Source: Halobaculum saliterrae (GTDB lineage Archaea > Halobacteriota > Halobacteria > Halobacteriales > Haloferacaceae). Taken from it: DNA of 64,000 nucleotides. Position numbers and translations under genes: made by a program. Where the stretch lies: the NCBI RefSeq assembly GCF_009831625.1, contig NZ_WUUS01000001.1:310301-374300 (forward strand), given 5' to 3'. Position 1 is the first letter of the stretch. Every line of letters begins with the position of its first letter. Below, piece after piece: positions 33,785-43,348 of this stretch. Under the pieces are notes generated by a model. The model was given only the letters and a program-made list of their open reading frames with translations. It did no database searches and had not been told where the DNA came from.

Positions 33785-35993
33785 GTTCAGTATTCCGCGG
33801 AATACCGCTACACCGGTCAAGTTCCTTGGCTACTTCACGGTCAAAGACATTGCCCGGTTGCTGATTCCGACAGCGATCATAGCCGGGTTCACGTACAACC
33901 CTGTTGACTTGATCAGTACACTGCTCGGTGTCCTTGCAGGGTTGCTTATCGGGTTGTCACTGGTGTTTCTCCAGATCGAGGGAGACACCGTTGATGTTCA
34001 CTGCTACCACTTCCTGCGTCAGAGACTGGTGGAGAAATTCAGTGAACCTGTTGAGATAGACAGTGTAAGCGACGGGTATGTGCTGACCTCCACTGGTACT
34101 GCTGTTGGAGTGGTGAAGGTCCAGCCTGTACCGCTTAGCATGCAGGGTGAAGCCCAGCAGAAAGCCTTGCACAGCATCCTCACAGAGCTTTACGAAACGA
34201 TCTCCTTCCCCATCGAGGTCCACTCCCGGCAGCTACCACTAAAACTCGATACCTACATCGAGAAAATCGCTGACAACAACCAATCCAGTCATCTCCAAGA
34301 CTACACTCAGTACCTCGAAAACCTGAACCAAGGGAACGCCACAACCACCCACCACTACATCGTCATCCGGGCAGACAAACCCGGTGAAACCCAGCTCCGA
34401 GAGATACTTCAGAACATCCGGGAACAGTACCCAGAGTTAGAACCGGTCTTCGAAAAAATAGAACCCTACATCGAACTTGAAGCCGAGACAGAATCCGATA
34501 ATTCAGAAACAGTAGCAAAACTGAACCACAGGCTCGACGTCGTCGTCGATCAACTCAACCGGGGAAGCTTAGAAGCCCAGCAAGTCACCGGATTAGAACT
34601 CCAGCAATACGCATACAGCTTCAACAAACAACCAAGCCACGACACCCAGACCTACCAACTCCCCTACTCACAGATAGGAGGCTACCGTCGACTACTCTAC
34701 CTCACCGAATACCCGGCCTCCGCAGAACTCGGCTGGCCAGTCACACTGCTAAACCAATCTAGCAACGGCCGAATCGACATCATACAGAGAATCGAACCCC
34801 GGGACCAGTCCAAAACAGTTCGAAAACTGGAAAGACATATCGACCGGTTAGACGCAGAAATCAACTCACGGCTCGGAGGCGGCCTGATCAAGGACATCGC
34901 AGAACTCCGGACCCGACGAGAAGACGCTGAAAACATGGTTAGCTTAGCTGCTGACAACAACCAGTCCCTGATCGACTACAGCACCTACATCATCGCCCAC
35001 GGAGACACACCACAGCAGCGAAAACACGCATACACCCAGGTAAAAACCCGACTCGACACCCTGCTTGCAGAATACCAGTCACCGGTTTTCCGGACCGATC
35101 AAGCGGTTAAAACAGAGTCAATCCTCTACAACGACCTCTTGAACCAGTCCCGGATCATGCCGAGTAGTTCAGCAGCCAGCGGCTTCACATTCGCCACCTC
35201 CAACCAGAACGAAGGCTCCGGGATCATCTACGGAACCTCAACTGAAGACCAATCACCAGTCCTCCTCGACCTCTGGAACTGGAGCAGCCACAGCCTTGCC
35301 ATCCTCGGAAAGACCGGGTCCGGCAAAAGCTTCTACGCCAAAACACTGCTTCTACGCTGGAAACTCGCCTACCCCGACCTCGAACAAGTCATCGTCGTCG
35401 ACCCGAAAAACGAGTACGGCAAAGTCATCAAACAGCTCAACGGCTCCACAACCACTCTCAACGACGAGAAGGATTACCAGTTCAACGAAGGGGTACAGGG
35501 CTTCCAAGTCGAAACCCGTGGCGGCGAAGATAACGCTGAGAACCTGGTAAAACTAGTTAGAGAGATCTACAGTCACACCTCCCAGAACACGGGTAAGACA
35601 TTCGTCATAATCGACGAGGCCCACAACATTCTACGCCGGAAAAAGGGACGGGAAGCACTCGAACAGTTCGTCCGTGAAGCGAGAGACACCCAGACCTCGG
35701 TCGTGATGATCTCGCAGAACGCCGATGACTTCGCATCCAACCTGGAGGGTCGAAACATCCTGAAAAACTTGGAAGCCACCTTCCTGATGCGGCACAGCGA
35801 GGTCGCAGAAGACGTTATAGAATTCTTCCAGCTCTCCACTCAGGAGACCACTGAACTACAGAAACTGAAGACAGGTACCAAGTCGGACTACAGCGAGGCA
35901 TTGATGAAAATCAGTGACCGCCTCGACTCCAAAGTCCGTATCACCGCCACTGACACCGAATACTCCACGATCACAGAAAGGGAGGGCGAATAA
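33777..35993 (+). CDS. VirB4/TraE-like secretion ATPase with PrgI-type N-terminus
   Basis: About 738 residues from ATG 33777, chosen because GGAGG lies 6 nt upstream; other in-frame ATGs lie at 33756 and 33774. Two membrane segments near residues 20-65 (VKFLGYFTVKDIARLLIP, then a second) recall the PrgI/VirB3 fusion in archaeal and Gram-positive systems. The ATPase has Walker A GKTGSGKSF (about 511-519) and Walker B FVIIDEAHN (about 609-617). It energises the type IV secretion channel. The stop overlaps the next ATG by 1 nt. Confidence 0.9.
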   Translation: MIKFSIPRNTATPVKFLGYFTVKDIARLLIPTAIIAGFTYNPVDLISTLLGVLAGLLIGLSLVFLQIEGDTVDVHCYHFLRQRLVEKFSEPVEIDSVSDGYVLTSTGTAVGVVKVQPVPLSMQGEAQQKALHSILTELYETISFPIEVHSRQLPLKLDTYIEKIADNNQSSHLQDYTQYLENLNQGNATTTHHYIVIRADKPGETQLREILQNIREQYPELEPVFEKIEPYIELEAETESDNSETVAKLNHRLDVVVDQLNRGSLEAQQVTGLELQQYAYSFNKQPSHDTQTYQLPYSQIGGYRRLLYLTEYPASAELGWPVTLLNQSSNGRIDIIQRIEPRDQSKTVRKLERHIDRLDAEINSRLGGGLIKDIAELRTRREDAENMVSLAADNNQSLIDYSTYIIAHGDTPQQRKHAYTQVKTRLDTLLAEYQSPVFRTDQAVKTESILYNDLLNQSRIMPSSSAASGFTFATSNQNEGSGIIYGTSTEDQSPVLLDLWNWSSHSLAILGKTGSGKSFYAKTLLLRWKLAYPDLEQVIVVDPKNEYGKVIKQLNGSTTTLNDEKDYQFNEGVQGFQVETRGGEDNAENLVKLVREIYSHTSQNTGKTFVIIDEAHNILRRKKGREALEQFVREARDTQTSVVMISQNADDFASNLEGRNILKNLEATFLMRHSEVAEDVIEFFQLSTQETTELQKLKTGTKSDYSEALMKISDRLDSKVRITATDTEYSTITEREGE

Positions 35994-36970
35994 TGGGTGT
36001 CTTCGACTTCCTGCGGTCAAACCACGTAACCCTGAACGAGGAAGAAGCAGAACGGCTGCAAAATCCTTCGAAGCCTTGGTACAGTGTCGAGGTTCTCCCA
36101 CCCCGGAACCAAGACACGCCATCGACCTTGCCGTACTTCGTCTCCGGCATACTGGAAATACAGAACAAGTGGCTTGGACTCAGGAATACCTCGCCCACAG
36201 TCAGCTACGAAATACGGAGAGCACAGAACAACCAGTTGCGGTTCCAGTACTCGGTACCCACCAAACGACTTGAGCGTAAAGTCCGAACCCAGTTAGCCGA
36301 TGAAATACCTGAGGTCAAGTTCAGGGATGGAGTCAACGGGCTACCGGTCTACAACGGTGAAACACTGGGTGGTGGTCTGCTCCACCTCGGAGACAGCGAC
36401 TGGTACACGTTGAACACTGAGCATGATTCACCGCCTATCAACGCGGTTACAGCGCTTCTGCACCGGCACTCGATGCAGAACACTAAGTTCGTAATCCAAG
36501 TCCTGTTCCAGCCAATCGCAGCCAAAACACTCCGGAAGTGGTGGTGGCGGAAAAAGGCTGTTCAGCAACGCAACTACCTCAAAAAAGAGAAACAAGGTAT
36601 CTGGGGGTCGACCCAACCCACCCGCAGAGAAAAGAGTCAAGCACACAGCATCAACAAGAAAATCGGGAACGCCCGATACTGGACCAGTATCCGCTTCCTG
36701 ATCATCAACGGAAAGGAGTACACACCAAGTCGAATCAAAGAACTGGCAGGCGGGTTCAACCGATTCGAGAACCCGGAAACCAACCAGTACTTCAACACGG
36801 TTACTTTCCAACCCCTGTTGGAAAAACGGCTTCTCAGCTACGCAGAAACCGTTCGTAACCGAGAATTCGGTGGGTGGAGCCGGAAATTCCGTACCACCCA
36901 AGGAGAGCTTGCCAGCCTCGTCACAATCCCTGACCGCAACCAAGAGAACATTCAGACAGCTCAGCCATGA
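35993..36970 (+). CDS. Conjugation-associated protein of unknown function
   Basis: 325 residues, soluble, with basic stretches (KWWWRKKAVQQRNYLKK) between two globular parts. It lies between VirB4-like and VirD4-like genes with 1- and 4-nt overlaps, so it is an obligate part of the transfer operon. No Walker motifs and no relaxase HUH or MOB motif are seen. By position it may be an adaptor between the channel and the coupling protein. Confidence 0.68.
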   Translation: MGVFDFLRSNHVTLNEEEAERLQNPSKPWYSVEVLPPRNQDTPSTLPYFVSGILEIQNKWLGLRNTSPTVSYEIRRAQNNQLRFQYSVPTKRLERKVRTQLADEIPEVKFRDGVNGLPVYNGETLGGGLLHLGDSDWYTLNTEHDSPPINAVTALLHRHSMQNTKFVIQVLFQPIAAKTLRKWWWRKKAVQQRNYLKKEKQGIWGSTQPTRREKSQAHSINKKIGNARYWTSIRFLIINGKEYTPSRIKELAGGFNRFENPETNQYFNTVTFQPLLEKRLLSYAETVRNREFGGWSRKFRTTQGELASLVTIPDRNQENIQTAQP

Positions 36971-38889
36971 AACCCGGAGAAGCCAAACAACTCATCGAAC
37001 GTACCGGTCAGCTCCAAACCACCTACCTCGGCAGCCGAACATCCACCCTCGGAGTCGAGGAGAACGTCGGTATCGAAGACCAGTACAGACGGACACACGT
37101 CCTCAACATCGGAGCAACAGGCGGCGGCAAAACACAGCTCATGACCCACGCTGCACTCCAAGACGCATACAAAGACACTGGGTTCGCCGTCATCAACCCG
37201 AAAGGCGGACTCATCGACGAACTCATCGAGAAGCTGCCGGAAGACCGGCTCAACGATATTATCTACATCAATCCCGGGAAGGAGCCTGTTCCCGGAATCA
37301 ACGTCCTGCAGCCACAGATCAACGAGGACATGACAGAGGCACAGGTCGAAAACCAGAAAGAGATCATCGTCTCCGACCTCATCGACCTGTTCAAACGTCA
37401 AAGCGAAAACTGGGGTGACAGATTCGGACGAGTACTCGAAACACTGCTCCGAGCACACATCAACCTGAACATCCAGAAAAACAGTGAGAAGACGCTTCTA
37501 CACGTCTTCAAAACCGTAGTCAACGACGAAGCTCTTGAAGAACTGATCGACGAAACACAAGATCCTGTTGTCCGAGAGGAACTTGTCCGGGTCCGCGAAG
37601 ACCTCAGTTCCAGTCAACTCGAACCGCTGCAACGTCGACTGAACGACTTCGTGATGAATCCGACCATCAGGAAGGTTATCGCAGCCAAACAGTCCAGCTT
37701 CGATATCAAGGACGCTATCGACAACCAGCGGATCATCCTTGTCGAAGTCCAGAAAGGCGATGTCGGCGGACAAGTCTCCCGATTGGTTGGCAGCATCATC
37801 ATCACCAAGATCTGGGCGGCCGCACAAAGCCGGATCAGCCAACCCGAGGAACAACGGGACCCGTTCCATCTCTACGTCGATGAACTCGACAACTTCGCTG
37901 GCGAAGGAAGCAACTTCACCACTATACTCTCTGAGGCACGGGAATACAGGCTTGGCTGCTGGCTCGCCACACAGTACCTCGACCAATTACCCACAAGGAT
38001 GCAGCAGGCAGTTACCAACAACTGCCGGACCAAGATCGCCCTACACCCCGGTGACGGAGAAAACACAGCGAGCATCACCCGGATGTTCAACAACATCAAC
38101 CAATCCCAGTTGAAGTCACTGGGGAACTACCGAGCCGTCATCCAGAAACCAGGACAAAAACAGCAACAGAACGCCGTTATCTTCGACACCTACCCGCCCT
38201 GGGAACCTGAAAACACTCGTGACATCAACCGTGTGAAACGGCGGCAGACACCGGCTAAGAAGACGAAGCAGGTCGAACTTGAGGTAGAGCAGTCACTTGG
38301 AAACTCTGCAAACGCTGGCGGCGACGAACACTTGGAGATGCTGGCCGCAGCCAAAGAGGAATTGGAAACTCGTGGCTTCCAGGTCAATCTGCTGTACCAG
38401 GACAGCGGTGATGAGAAACCCGACGGCCACGTCTTCCTGCCTGACAACGACATCGCACACTTAGAGGCTGAACTCTCCACGTTAACCAAGCCCGCAAAAG
38501 TCCTGGAAAACCTGCGGCGAGGCATCAAAGAAAACCGGGAGGTGTTCTTCGTCGTGAAGAACGGTGATGCAGCGAAACTGGAGAACATTATCTCCGACCC
38601 GGTGAACCGTCGAGGCAGCGAACACACCGACAGCAATGGGGGATTCAGCTACTACAAGGACAGCGACGGCCAACCTGTGAAAGACACCGAACAACTGCAG
38701 AACGCGGAATACCGGGTGCTCGAGCTCGACGGAGACAGTCTGCAAGAGATAGAAGAACCCGAGACAGACTGCCCGCAGATCGACGACGGATTCGATGAAG
38801 AAGAGCTCGAAGACTTCTGCCTGTACCGAGAAGAGGACGGATACTGTTCCGAACTGGGCCAAGAATGCGTGATCACCACTAATGACTGA
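36967..38889 (+). CDS. VirD4/TraD-like type IV coupling protein with nuclease-like C-terminus
   Basis: 640 residues. Walker A is IGATGGGKTQ (about 48-57), followed by VINPKGGLIDEL and Walker B LYVDELDNFAGEG, the TraD/VirD4 signature region. No N-terminal membrane anchor is present. The C-terminal 200 residues include DGHVFLPDND, AHLEAELSTLTKPAKVLENL and VFFVVKN, resembling the restriction-endonuclease-like domain often fused in archaeal coupling proteins. It recruits and pumps DNA during conjugation. It overlaps neighbours on both sides by 4-8 nt. Confidence 0.88.
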   Translation: MKPGEAKQLIERTGQLQTTYLGSRTSTLGVEENVGIEDQYRRTHVLNIGATGGGKTQLMTHAALQDAYKDTGFAVINPKGGLIDELIEKLPEDRLNDIIYINPGKEPVPGINVLQPQINEDMTEAQVENQKEIIVSDLIDLFKRQSENWGDRFGRVLETLLRAHINLNIQKNSEKTLLHVFKTVVNDEALEELIDETQDPVVREELVRVREDLSSSQLEPLQRRLNDFVMNPTIRKVIAAKQSSFDIKDAIDNQRIILVEVQKGDVGGQVSRLVGSIIITKIWAAAQSRISQPEEQRDPFHLYVDELDNFAGEGSNFTTILSEAREYRLGCWLATQYLDQLPTRMQQAVTNNCRTKIALHPGDGENTASITRMFNNINQSQLKSLGNYRAVIQKPGQKQQQNAVIFDTYPPWEPENTRDINRVKRRQTPAKKTKQVELEVEQSLGNSANAGGDEHLEMLAAAKEELETRGFQVNLLYQDSGDEKPDGHVFLPDNDIAHLEAELSTLTKPAKVLENLRRGIKENREVFFVVKNGDAAKLENIISDPVNRRGSEHTDSNGGFSYYKDSDGQPVKDTEQLQNAEYRVLELDGDSLQEIEEPETDCPQIDDGFDEEELEDFCLYREEDGYCSELGQECVITTND

Positions 38890-39295
38890 CGTACAAAACC
38901 AGCTACGGGACAAAGACAAGGCCGTACTCAGAAACATCGCCGACGGAAACAACGACGTCCAGAAAATCACGGCAAACACGACCTTGGAAAACCACCACGT
39001 CACCTACGCCTTCCAGAAACTCGAAGAACTAGAGCTGCTCGAAATCTCAAAACCAGACGGAAACGTCGAACGAATCATCAACGGACAGAAACGCGTCTTC
39101 CAACACCCAAAACAAGCCGAACTAACCAATGAAGGAGAAACCGCTGTCGACACTCTGGACGAAGACTCAGGCAGCCACTACAATGATCTGACCCACAAAG
39201 AGCTTGTTCAGAAACTCAATCAGCTAGAAGCTCGTATAGACTCTCTTGATCGAGCATTGGATACATTCAAAGATCAGATCCAACAGAAACTATAG
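38882..39295 (+). CDS. Winged-helix protein with C-terminal coiled coil
   Basis: 137 residues. A winged helix (KAVLRNIADGN, KITANTTLENHHVTYAFQKL, LELLEISKPDGNVERI) is followed by a leucine-heptad helix (KLNQLEARIDSLDRALDTF). It overlaps the coupling-protein gene by 8 nt and closes the transfer operon. It is likely the operon's regulator or a DNA-binding accessory protein of transfer. It meets the leftward five-gene operon tail to tail. Confidence 0.7.
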   Translation: MTDVQNQLRDKDKAVLRNIADGNNDVQKITANTTLENHHVTYAFQKLEELELLEISKPDGNVERIINGQKRVFQHPKQAELTNEGETAVDTLDEDSGSHYNDLTHKELVQKLNQLEARIDSLDRALDTFKDQIQQKL

Positions 39296-39300
39296 TTCGA

Positions 39301-39747
39301 TTAAACGTCAGTCTGGTATGGTTCGTCTTTTGCGTCCTGAACATCTTCATCCTCCTCTATCTCAGAGCCAGAGCGACTCTTATTCACCCTAGCAACTTCT
39401 CTAAGCGATTCTCTGCGATCGTCAAATCCGTCACGCAGCTTCGATAGACCGTTACTCAGACCTCTTGAGAATCGTCTTCCCTTCTCCGTGATTCTAAACC
39501 GGTGAGGTTCCTCATCTTCGTCAACTTCTGCCATATCAAGATCTTCATATGACTGCATCCGACTGGAAAAACCGGGATCCAGCGGTCCGTGCTCCTCTCT
39601 TCTGAACGCCCAGTCTTCAGAACCAGACTCAGAGTTCCGGTACTGATAGAGGGATTTGTGGAACTTCAACCGGCCCTCAATCTCACCGCCGAAATCATCC
39701 AACATCATCAGCCGGGGATGAAACATCTCATCATCTTCGTCGCTCAT
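39301..39747 (-). CDS. Small acidic protein, last gene of the AAA-SMC operon
   Basis: 148 residues. A possible winged-helix-like first half (HPRLMMLDDFGGEIEGRLKFHKSLYQY; RFRITEKGRRFSRGL) is followed by a charged tail rich in Asp/Glu/Arg. It overlaps the SMC-like gene by 4 nt (ATGA). No known family was recognised. Given its position it may be a regulatory or substrate-recognition partner of the SMC-like ATPase. Confidence 0.62.
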   Translation of the reverse strand: MSDEDDEMFHPRLMMLDDFGGEIEGRLKFHKSLYQYRNSESGSEDWAFRREEHGPLDPGFSSRMQSYEDLDMAEVDEDEEPHRFRITEKGRRFSRGLSNGLSKLRDGFDDRRESLREVARVNKSRSGSEIEEDEDVQDAKDEPYQTDV

Positions 39748-41453
39748 GTGAACTCACCCAGTCGAGTCTGAAGCGCCTCACGACTCAACACTTCCACATT
39801 CTCAAACCGGCCATCCAGAGAATCATCCGAACTCGTCGCAATCACCTGTTTGTCCATACTCAGGATATATTCAATAGCCGCTTCCCGGTTTTCTGGTTCT
39901 TGAAGATTAGAGAACGGTTCGTCGAGAACCACTGTATCCCACTCTGTAGCCTCGCTTTCAGTTGCAAACATGGCTAAAGTACAGGCAAACGAAATATTGA
40001 GTAAGTGGAGCTCTGATCCGCTCAAGTTCCCACCTCTATCGTATTCTCTCACGTTGTTTCGACCAGGGAACTGGATAGTACCTTCTGGATCAATATCGAT
40101 CTCCAGCTCAAGGCTGGAATTCATCTCATTGTATATCTCCTCCCACTTCTCACTGAACTCCTGAATACCTGCCTCAAAGCTCTCCTGCGTCAATTCCTCC
40201 ACCTGCTCCGACGCAGACACCAGAGATTCTTGGTATGCTTCCAACCTGTCTTCTGCATTCTCCTGCTTCTCCTGCAACCTCTGCTCCTCAGCTCGTGCTT
40301 CCTCCAAGCTCTGTACTACGTTCTCCAGTTCCTCTTCGACATGGTCCCGAAGCAGATCTAAATCATGGTCGAACCGATCCAATCTGCGTTTGACAAACCC
40401 GTCAAGATCTCCGATCTCAGGCCTATCATCTCTAATCTTCTCGATGTCTTGGTCGACTTGATCCCGCTGGCTCTGTAGCTCCTCAATCTCGGTCTCAAGC
40501 TCAGAAAGCAAATCATCAGAACGGTTGATTCGCTCGCTAATCTGCTCTTTCAGTCCTTCAAGCGAATGATCTCGACCGCAGTAAGGGCAATTACCTGTCT
40601 GAATACGGTTCTTAGCCTTCTCGGTGGTAATACGGCGGTCGCACGTTGGACAGACAAAATCGTTGACCGCTTCAGCAATAATCTGGTTGACCTCTGAATC
40701 GTAGTTCTGCTGCTTCCGTTTCTTACGATGCAGCTTTCGTAGCTGTTTCCTCAAGCCTTCTTTCTCCCTGAACAGTTGGTCCAACCGGGACTCAAGATCC
40801 TCATCACGTAGAAGCCGCTCACTGAGATCAGCTAACTCTCCTGAATCAATTTTGGACTCGATATCTTCGTACTTCTCTTTCTGGGACTCAAGACTCTGGA
40901 TCTCGCGTTGGATCTCCTCTAAATTCTCGGTTGCACGTCGCTTCTCGTCTTCTGTCTCAATAACTAGCTCTTCCAGCTGCTCTTCTGCGTCTTCAAACCT
41001 GGACAGACGCTGTCTCAATTCATCATTGGTAACCGCTCTAATTAGAGATATCCGGTCATCCTTACCCAAATCGTCTAGAGGCATCTTGCCTAGGTGAGAA
41101 TGGACAAAGTGTGACTTGATGAGATCAGTATCTCCTAATAGCTCAGAGAATTCGTCGGATGCATCACCACCCGTCAGTACTTCTCCTCCGTTTTCGAACT
41201 CCGCCCTTGGATTACCTCTGAAGAATCGTGTTCCGTTGGTGAATCTTAGTTCAACTTCGTTCTGTCGGCCTGTCGCTAAATCGACTGTATGGCGAGCACC
41301 GAGGAGATTGTATAGTATGGCGTTGAATGTAAGCGTCTTCCCGGTGCGGCTGCCGCCTCGGAAGAGGAATGAGTCGCCTTGGACGTTCTGAACAGTTTTC
41401 CCGCGGTGTTCTCCGCTGGCGAATTCCTCGATATCCAGAGTCTTAATTCTCAT
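39744..41453 (-). CDS. SMC/Rad50-like ATPase with zinc hook
   Basis: 569 residues. Walker A is FRGGSRTGKT (about 31-40). Coiled coils (about 145-255 and 300-420) flank a zinc hook with Cys268, Cys271, Cys289, Cys292. The signature motif is LSGSELHLLNISFACTL, and Walker B is TVVLDEPFSNLQ. The usual switch histidine is replaced (IATSSDD). It is shorter than Rad50 or SMC (about 900-1,200 aa) and resembles archaea-specific SMC-related proteins. Its operon partners are a membrane protein 3 bp upstream and a small acidic protein overlapping downstream; no Mre11-like nuclease is present. Confidence 0.85.
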   Translation of the reverse strand: MRIKTLDIEEFASGEHRGKTVQNVQGDSFLFRGGSRTGKTLTFNAILYNLLGARHTVDLATGRQNEVELRFTNGTRFFRGNPRAEFENGGEVLTGGDASDEFSELLGDTDLIKSHFVHSHLGKMPLDDLGKDDRISLIRAVTNDELRQRLSRFEDAEEQLEELVIETEDEKRRATENLEEIQREIQSLESQKEKYEDIESKIDSGELADLSERLLRDEDLESRLDQLFREKEGLRKQLRKLHRKKRKQQNYDSEVNQIIAEAVNDFVCPTCDRRITTEKAKNRIQTGNCPYCGRDHSLEGLKEQISERINRSDDLLSELETEIEELQSQRDQVDQDIEKIRDDRPEIGDLDGFVKRRLDRFDHDLDLLRDHVEEELENVVQSLEEARAEEQRLQEKQENAEDRLEAYQESLVSASEQVEELTQESFEAGIQEFSEKWEEIYNEMNSSLELEIDIDPEGTIQFPGRNNVREYDRGGNLSGSELHLLNISFACTLAMFATESEATEWDTVVLDEPFSNLQEPENREAAIEYILSMDKQVIATSSDDSLDGRFENVEVLSREALQTRLGEFT

Positions 41454-41456
41454 TTG

Positions 41457-41960
41457 TTAATCATACAACTTCACTGAACTTTTAACTACTTGTCGGAGGT
41501 TACGTAACTCTCTGATGCTGAACAAATAAAGGACGATCAGAGACCCTCCTACAGCTCCTGCAGACTCCAGAGCCCCGAACTCATAATAAACAATGAACGG
41601 AAGAGAGAGCGCAATCCCAATACCAGTCAAAATCGTGACTAAATGCTTGTGAGCCCTCTCATCCATGCCATCAATCGACTCTTTCGTCTCCGCGTCTGAA
41701 TCCCAGTAGAACTCCTCGTCGCCAGTCCGCTCGTCAATCGCTTTGAATGCTTCCTCGATCTCCTTACCAACGAAAAACTCCATCAACTCATCATTGAATA
41801 CCGAGCTCAAGAACACCAGTATGACAGGCGGAGCTGCCGCTAAAGCGTAAAGAGAGTACAAAGTGGGATCCCCCACGAACAAGTATAGGACACCAGCAGA
41901 GTACAGATACAGGATTAAAGCCCCAATCCCGCTCTGCTGAATCCTGTCAACCGTCGACAT
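41457..41960 (-). CDS. Membrane protein of the AAA-SMC operon
   Basis: About 167 residues from ATG 41960 (a TTG start would add three). It has two hydrophobic helices near residues 13-55, a cytosolic acidic loop (about 60-105; EEAFKAIDERTGDEEFYWD) and two more near 110-150. No catalytic motif is evident. It ends 3 bp before the SMC-like gene, so the two are translationally linked. By analogy with multi-gene defence operons it may be the membrane effector or anchor; this is inference. Confidence 0.68.
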   Translation of the reverse strand: MSTVDRIQQSGIGALILYLYSAGVLYLFVGDPTLYSLYALAAAPPVILVFLSSVFNDELMEFFVGKEIEEAFKAIDERTGDEEFYWDSDAETKESIDGMDERAHKHLVTILTGIGIALSLPFIVYYEFGALESAGAVGGSLIVLYLFSIRELRNLRQVVKSSVKLYD

Positions 41961-42034
41961 AACAAACAATTCCGAACCAAACAGTTAGGAAACTTTCCCC
42001 TTACTCTCTCAAAACCAAATGTCAAATATCAGTA

Positions 42035-43348
42035 TCACCAGTACAGGGCCACAGCTTTCGCCTCAATTCGGAACACATCATCTTCATCCGAGGAACTCCC
42101 TACGTTATCACTCCGAGCCGAATTCATAGCATCGGACCGCAACTCCTGACGTTTTTCTTCACCGATAGGATCTAGACCGAACATCTCGACGAATGCGTCT
42201 GTGTAGGCGTTAAGAACCCTCTTACGTTGCGCTGTTTGACTGATTTCATCACCAAGATCAACAGTACCCATCGCCTCTACAATCAACTGCTCCTGTTCCT
42301 CCTCAGAGACATCTTGACCATATTCATCCCCCAGAGATTCAGTATACTGGTGGATGTCTTGGCTCCACTGCATAGTTGAGTCATTAGACCAGTCAGTGAA
42401 ATCTTGGAGCTCGGATAACTGGCTTCTTGTCTCCTTTAGACCCCGCCGGAACTCTTGGTTCAAATTCTTCGCCGCGGGTTTTGAGAGACTGTTAATTGCA
42501 CGAGTAACTTTCAGTGGATACCAACGGTCAATATCCACGTCTTCCACTCTACAGTAGATCACGAAACGATCGTTATTGAACAAGGTCTGTATCGGATCTA
42601 CCCACAGACTATCCAAGTTCAGCAGCGTAACGATGGCTAAATCCTCTGCTTCCTCTTCCTCATCGCTATCCAGTTGATCACTACGTTTGATCGTCTTCTC
42701 CTCTTCATGATCCTTGACGACTTTGTAGTCCACAGCCTCACCGACAACTGGAATACGATTACCAAGACTGCTACCGATCAACTCCAGCATTTCCTCCGTC
42801 TCAGAATCAATCTGATCTTCAAACGAATCAGCGAAATAACCGATAGTCCTGTACAGCCTGAACAGGAGGTTTGCTGAAAGGTTCACTCGGAGCTCAACTA
42901 CATCACCACGGCTCAAATCGGATGCGGCAAGGCCTGAAAACGGTTCTTCCGCAGGTTCATCTTCTATTGGTATTTGATCCAATGAGAGCTTCTTCTCTAC
43001 TACATTGCTCTTGTACAGTCTCGTGAACTTTGACTGAATCAGGTCATAGTTCCGCGTCTCAATTTTTGTCTCCTGCTGCTCACTCTGCTCTGAAACTTTT
43101 GCGTTGACGGAGGCAGGGCCAGTCGATACCGAACCACCAACACTAGATCCAGAACGTCTTCTACGCATCTCTTCGTCGACTGTCTCAGATACAATACCGC
43201 CTTCCCCTGTTGAAGCCAGTAAACTCCTCACACTAATCTCGTCAAGGTAAACGAATTCACGGAGATCATCAAACTGGTTTTTAGCAAGCCAGCGCTGTAG
43301 CCAAGCAATCCCTGAGTGTAGTCTTTGACGGATTTTTAGATAACTCAT
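42035..43348 (-). CDS. DUF6414-like protein
   Basis: 437 residues, soluble. The N-terminal part REFVYLDEISVRSLLASTG, then EGGIVSE, resembles the conserved start of DUF6414 proteins (YLD...V.SLL.Q); a beta-rich domain and an acidic linker follow. It starts in a 4-nt overlap with the AAA gene, showing tight coupling. The last 50 residues are Ser/Asp rich and end VFRIEAKAVALYW. The function is unknown; the family often appears in accessory regions. It may be a substrate or adaptor of the AAA+ unfoldase. Confidence 0.65.
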   Translation of the reverse strand: MSYLKIRQRLHSGIAWLQRWLAKNQFDDLREFVYLDEISVRSLLASTGEGGIVSETVDEEMRRRRSGSSVGGSVSTGPASVNAKVSEQSEQQETKIETRNYDLIQSKFTRLYKSNVVEKKLSLDQIPIEDEPAEEPFSGLAASDLSRGDVVELRVNLSANLLFRLYRTIGYFADSFEDQIDSETEEMLELIGSSLGNRIPVVGEAVDYKVVKDHEEEKTIKRSDQLDSDEEEEAEDLAIVTLLNLDSLWVDPIQTLFNNDRFVIYCRVEDVDIDRWYPLKVTRAINSLSKPAAKNLNQEFRRGLKETRSQLSELQDFTDWSNDSTMQWSQDIHQYTESLGDEYGQDVSEEEQEQLIVEAMGTVDLGDEISQTAQRKRVLNAYTDAFVEMFGLDPIGEEKRQELRSDAMNSARSDNVGSSSDEDDVFRIEAKAVALYW

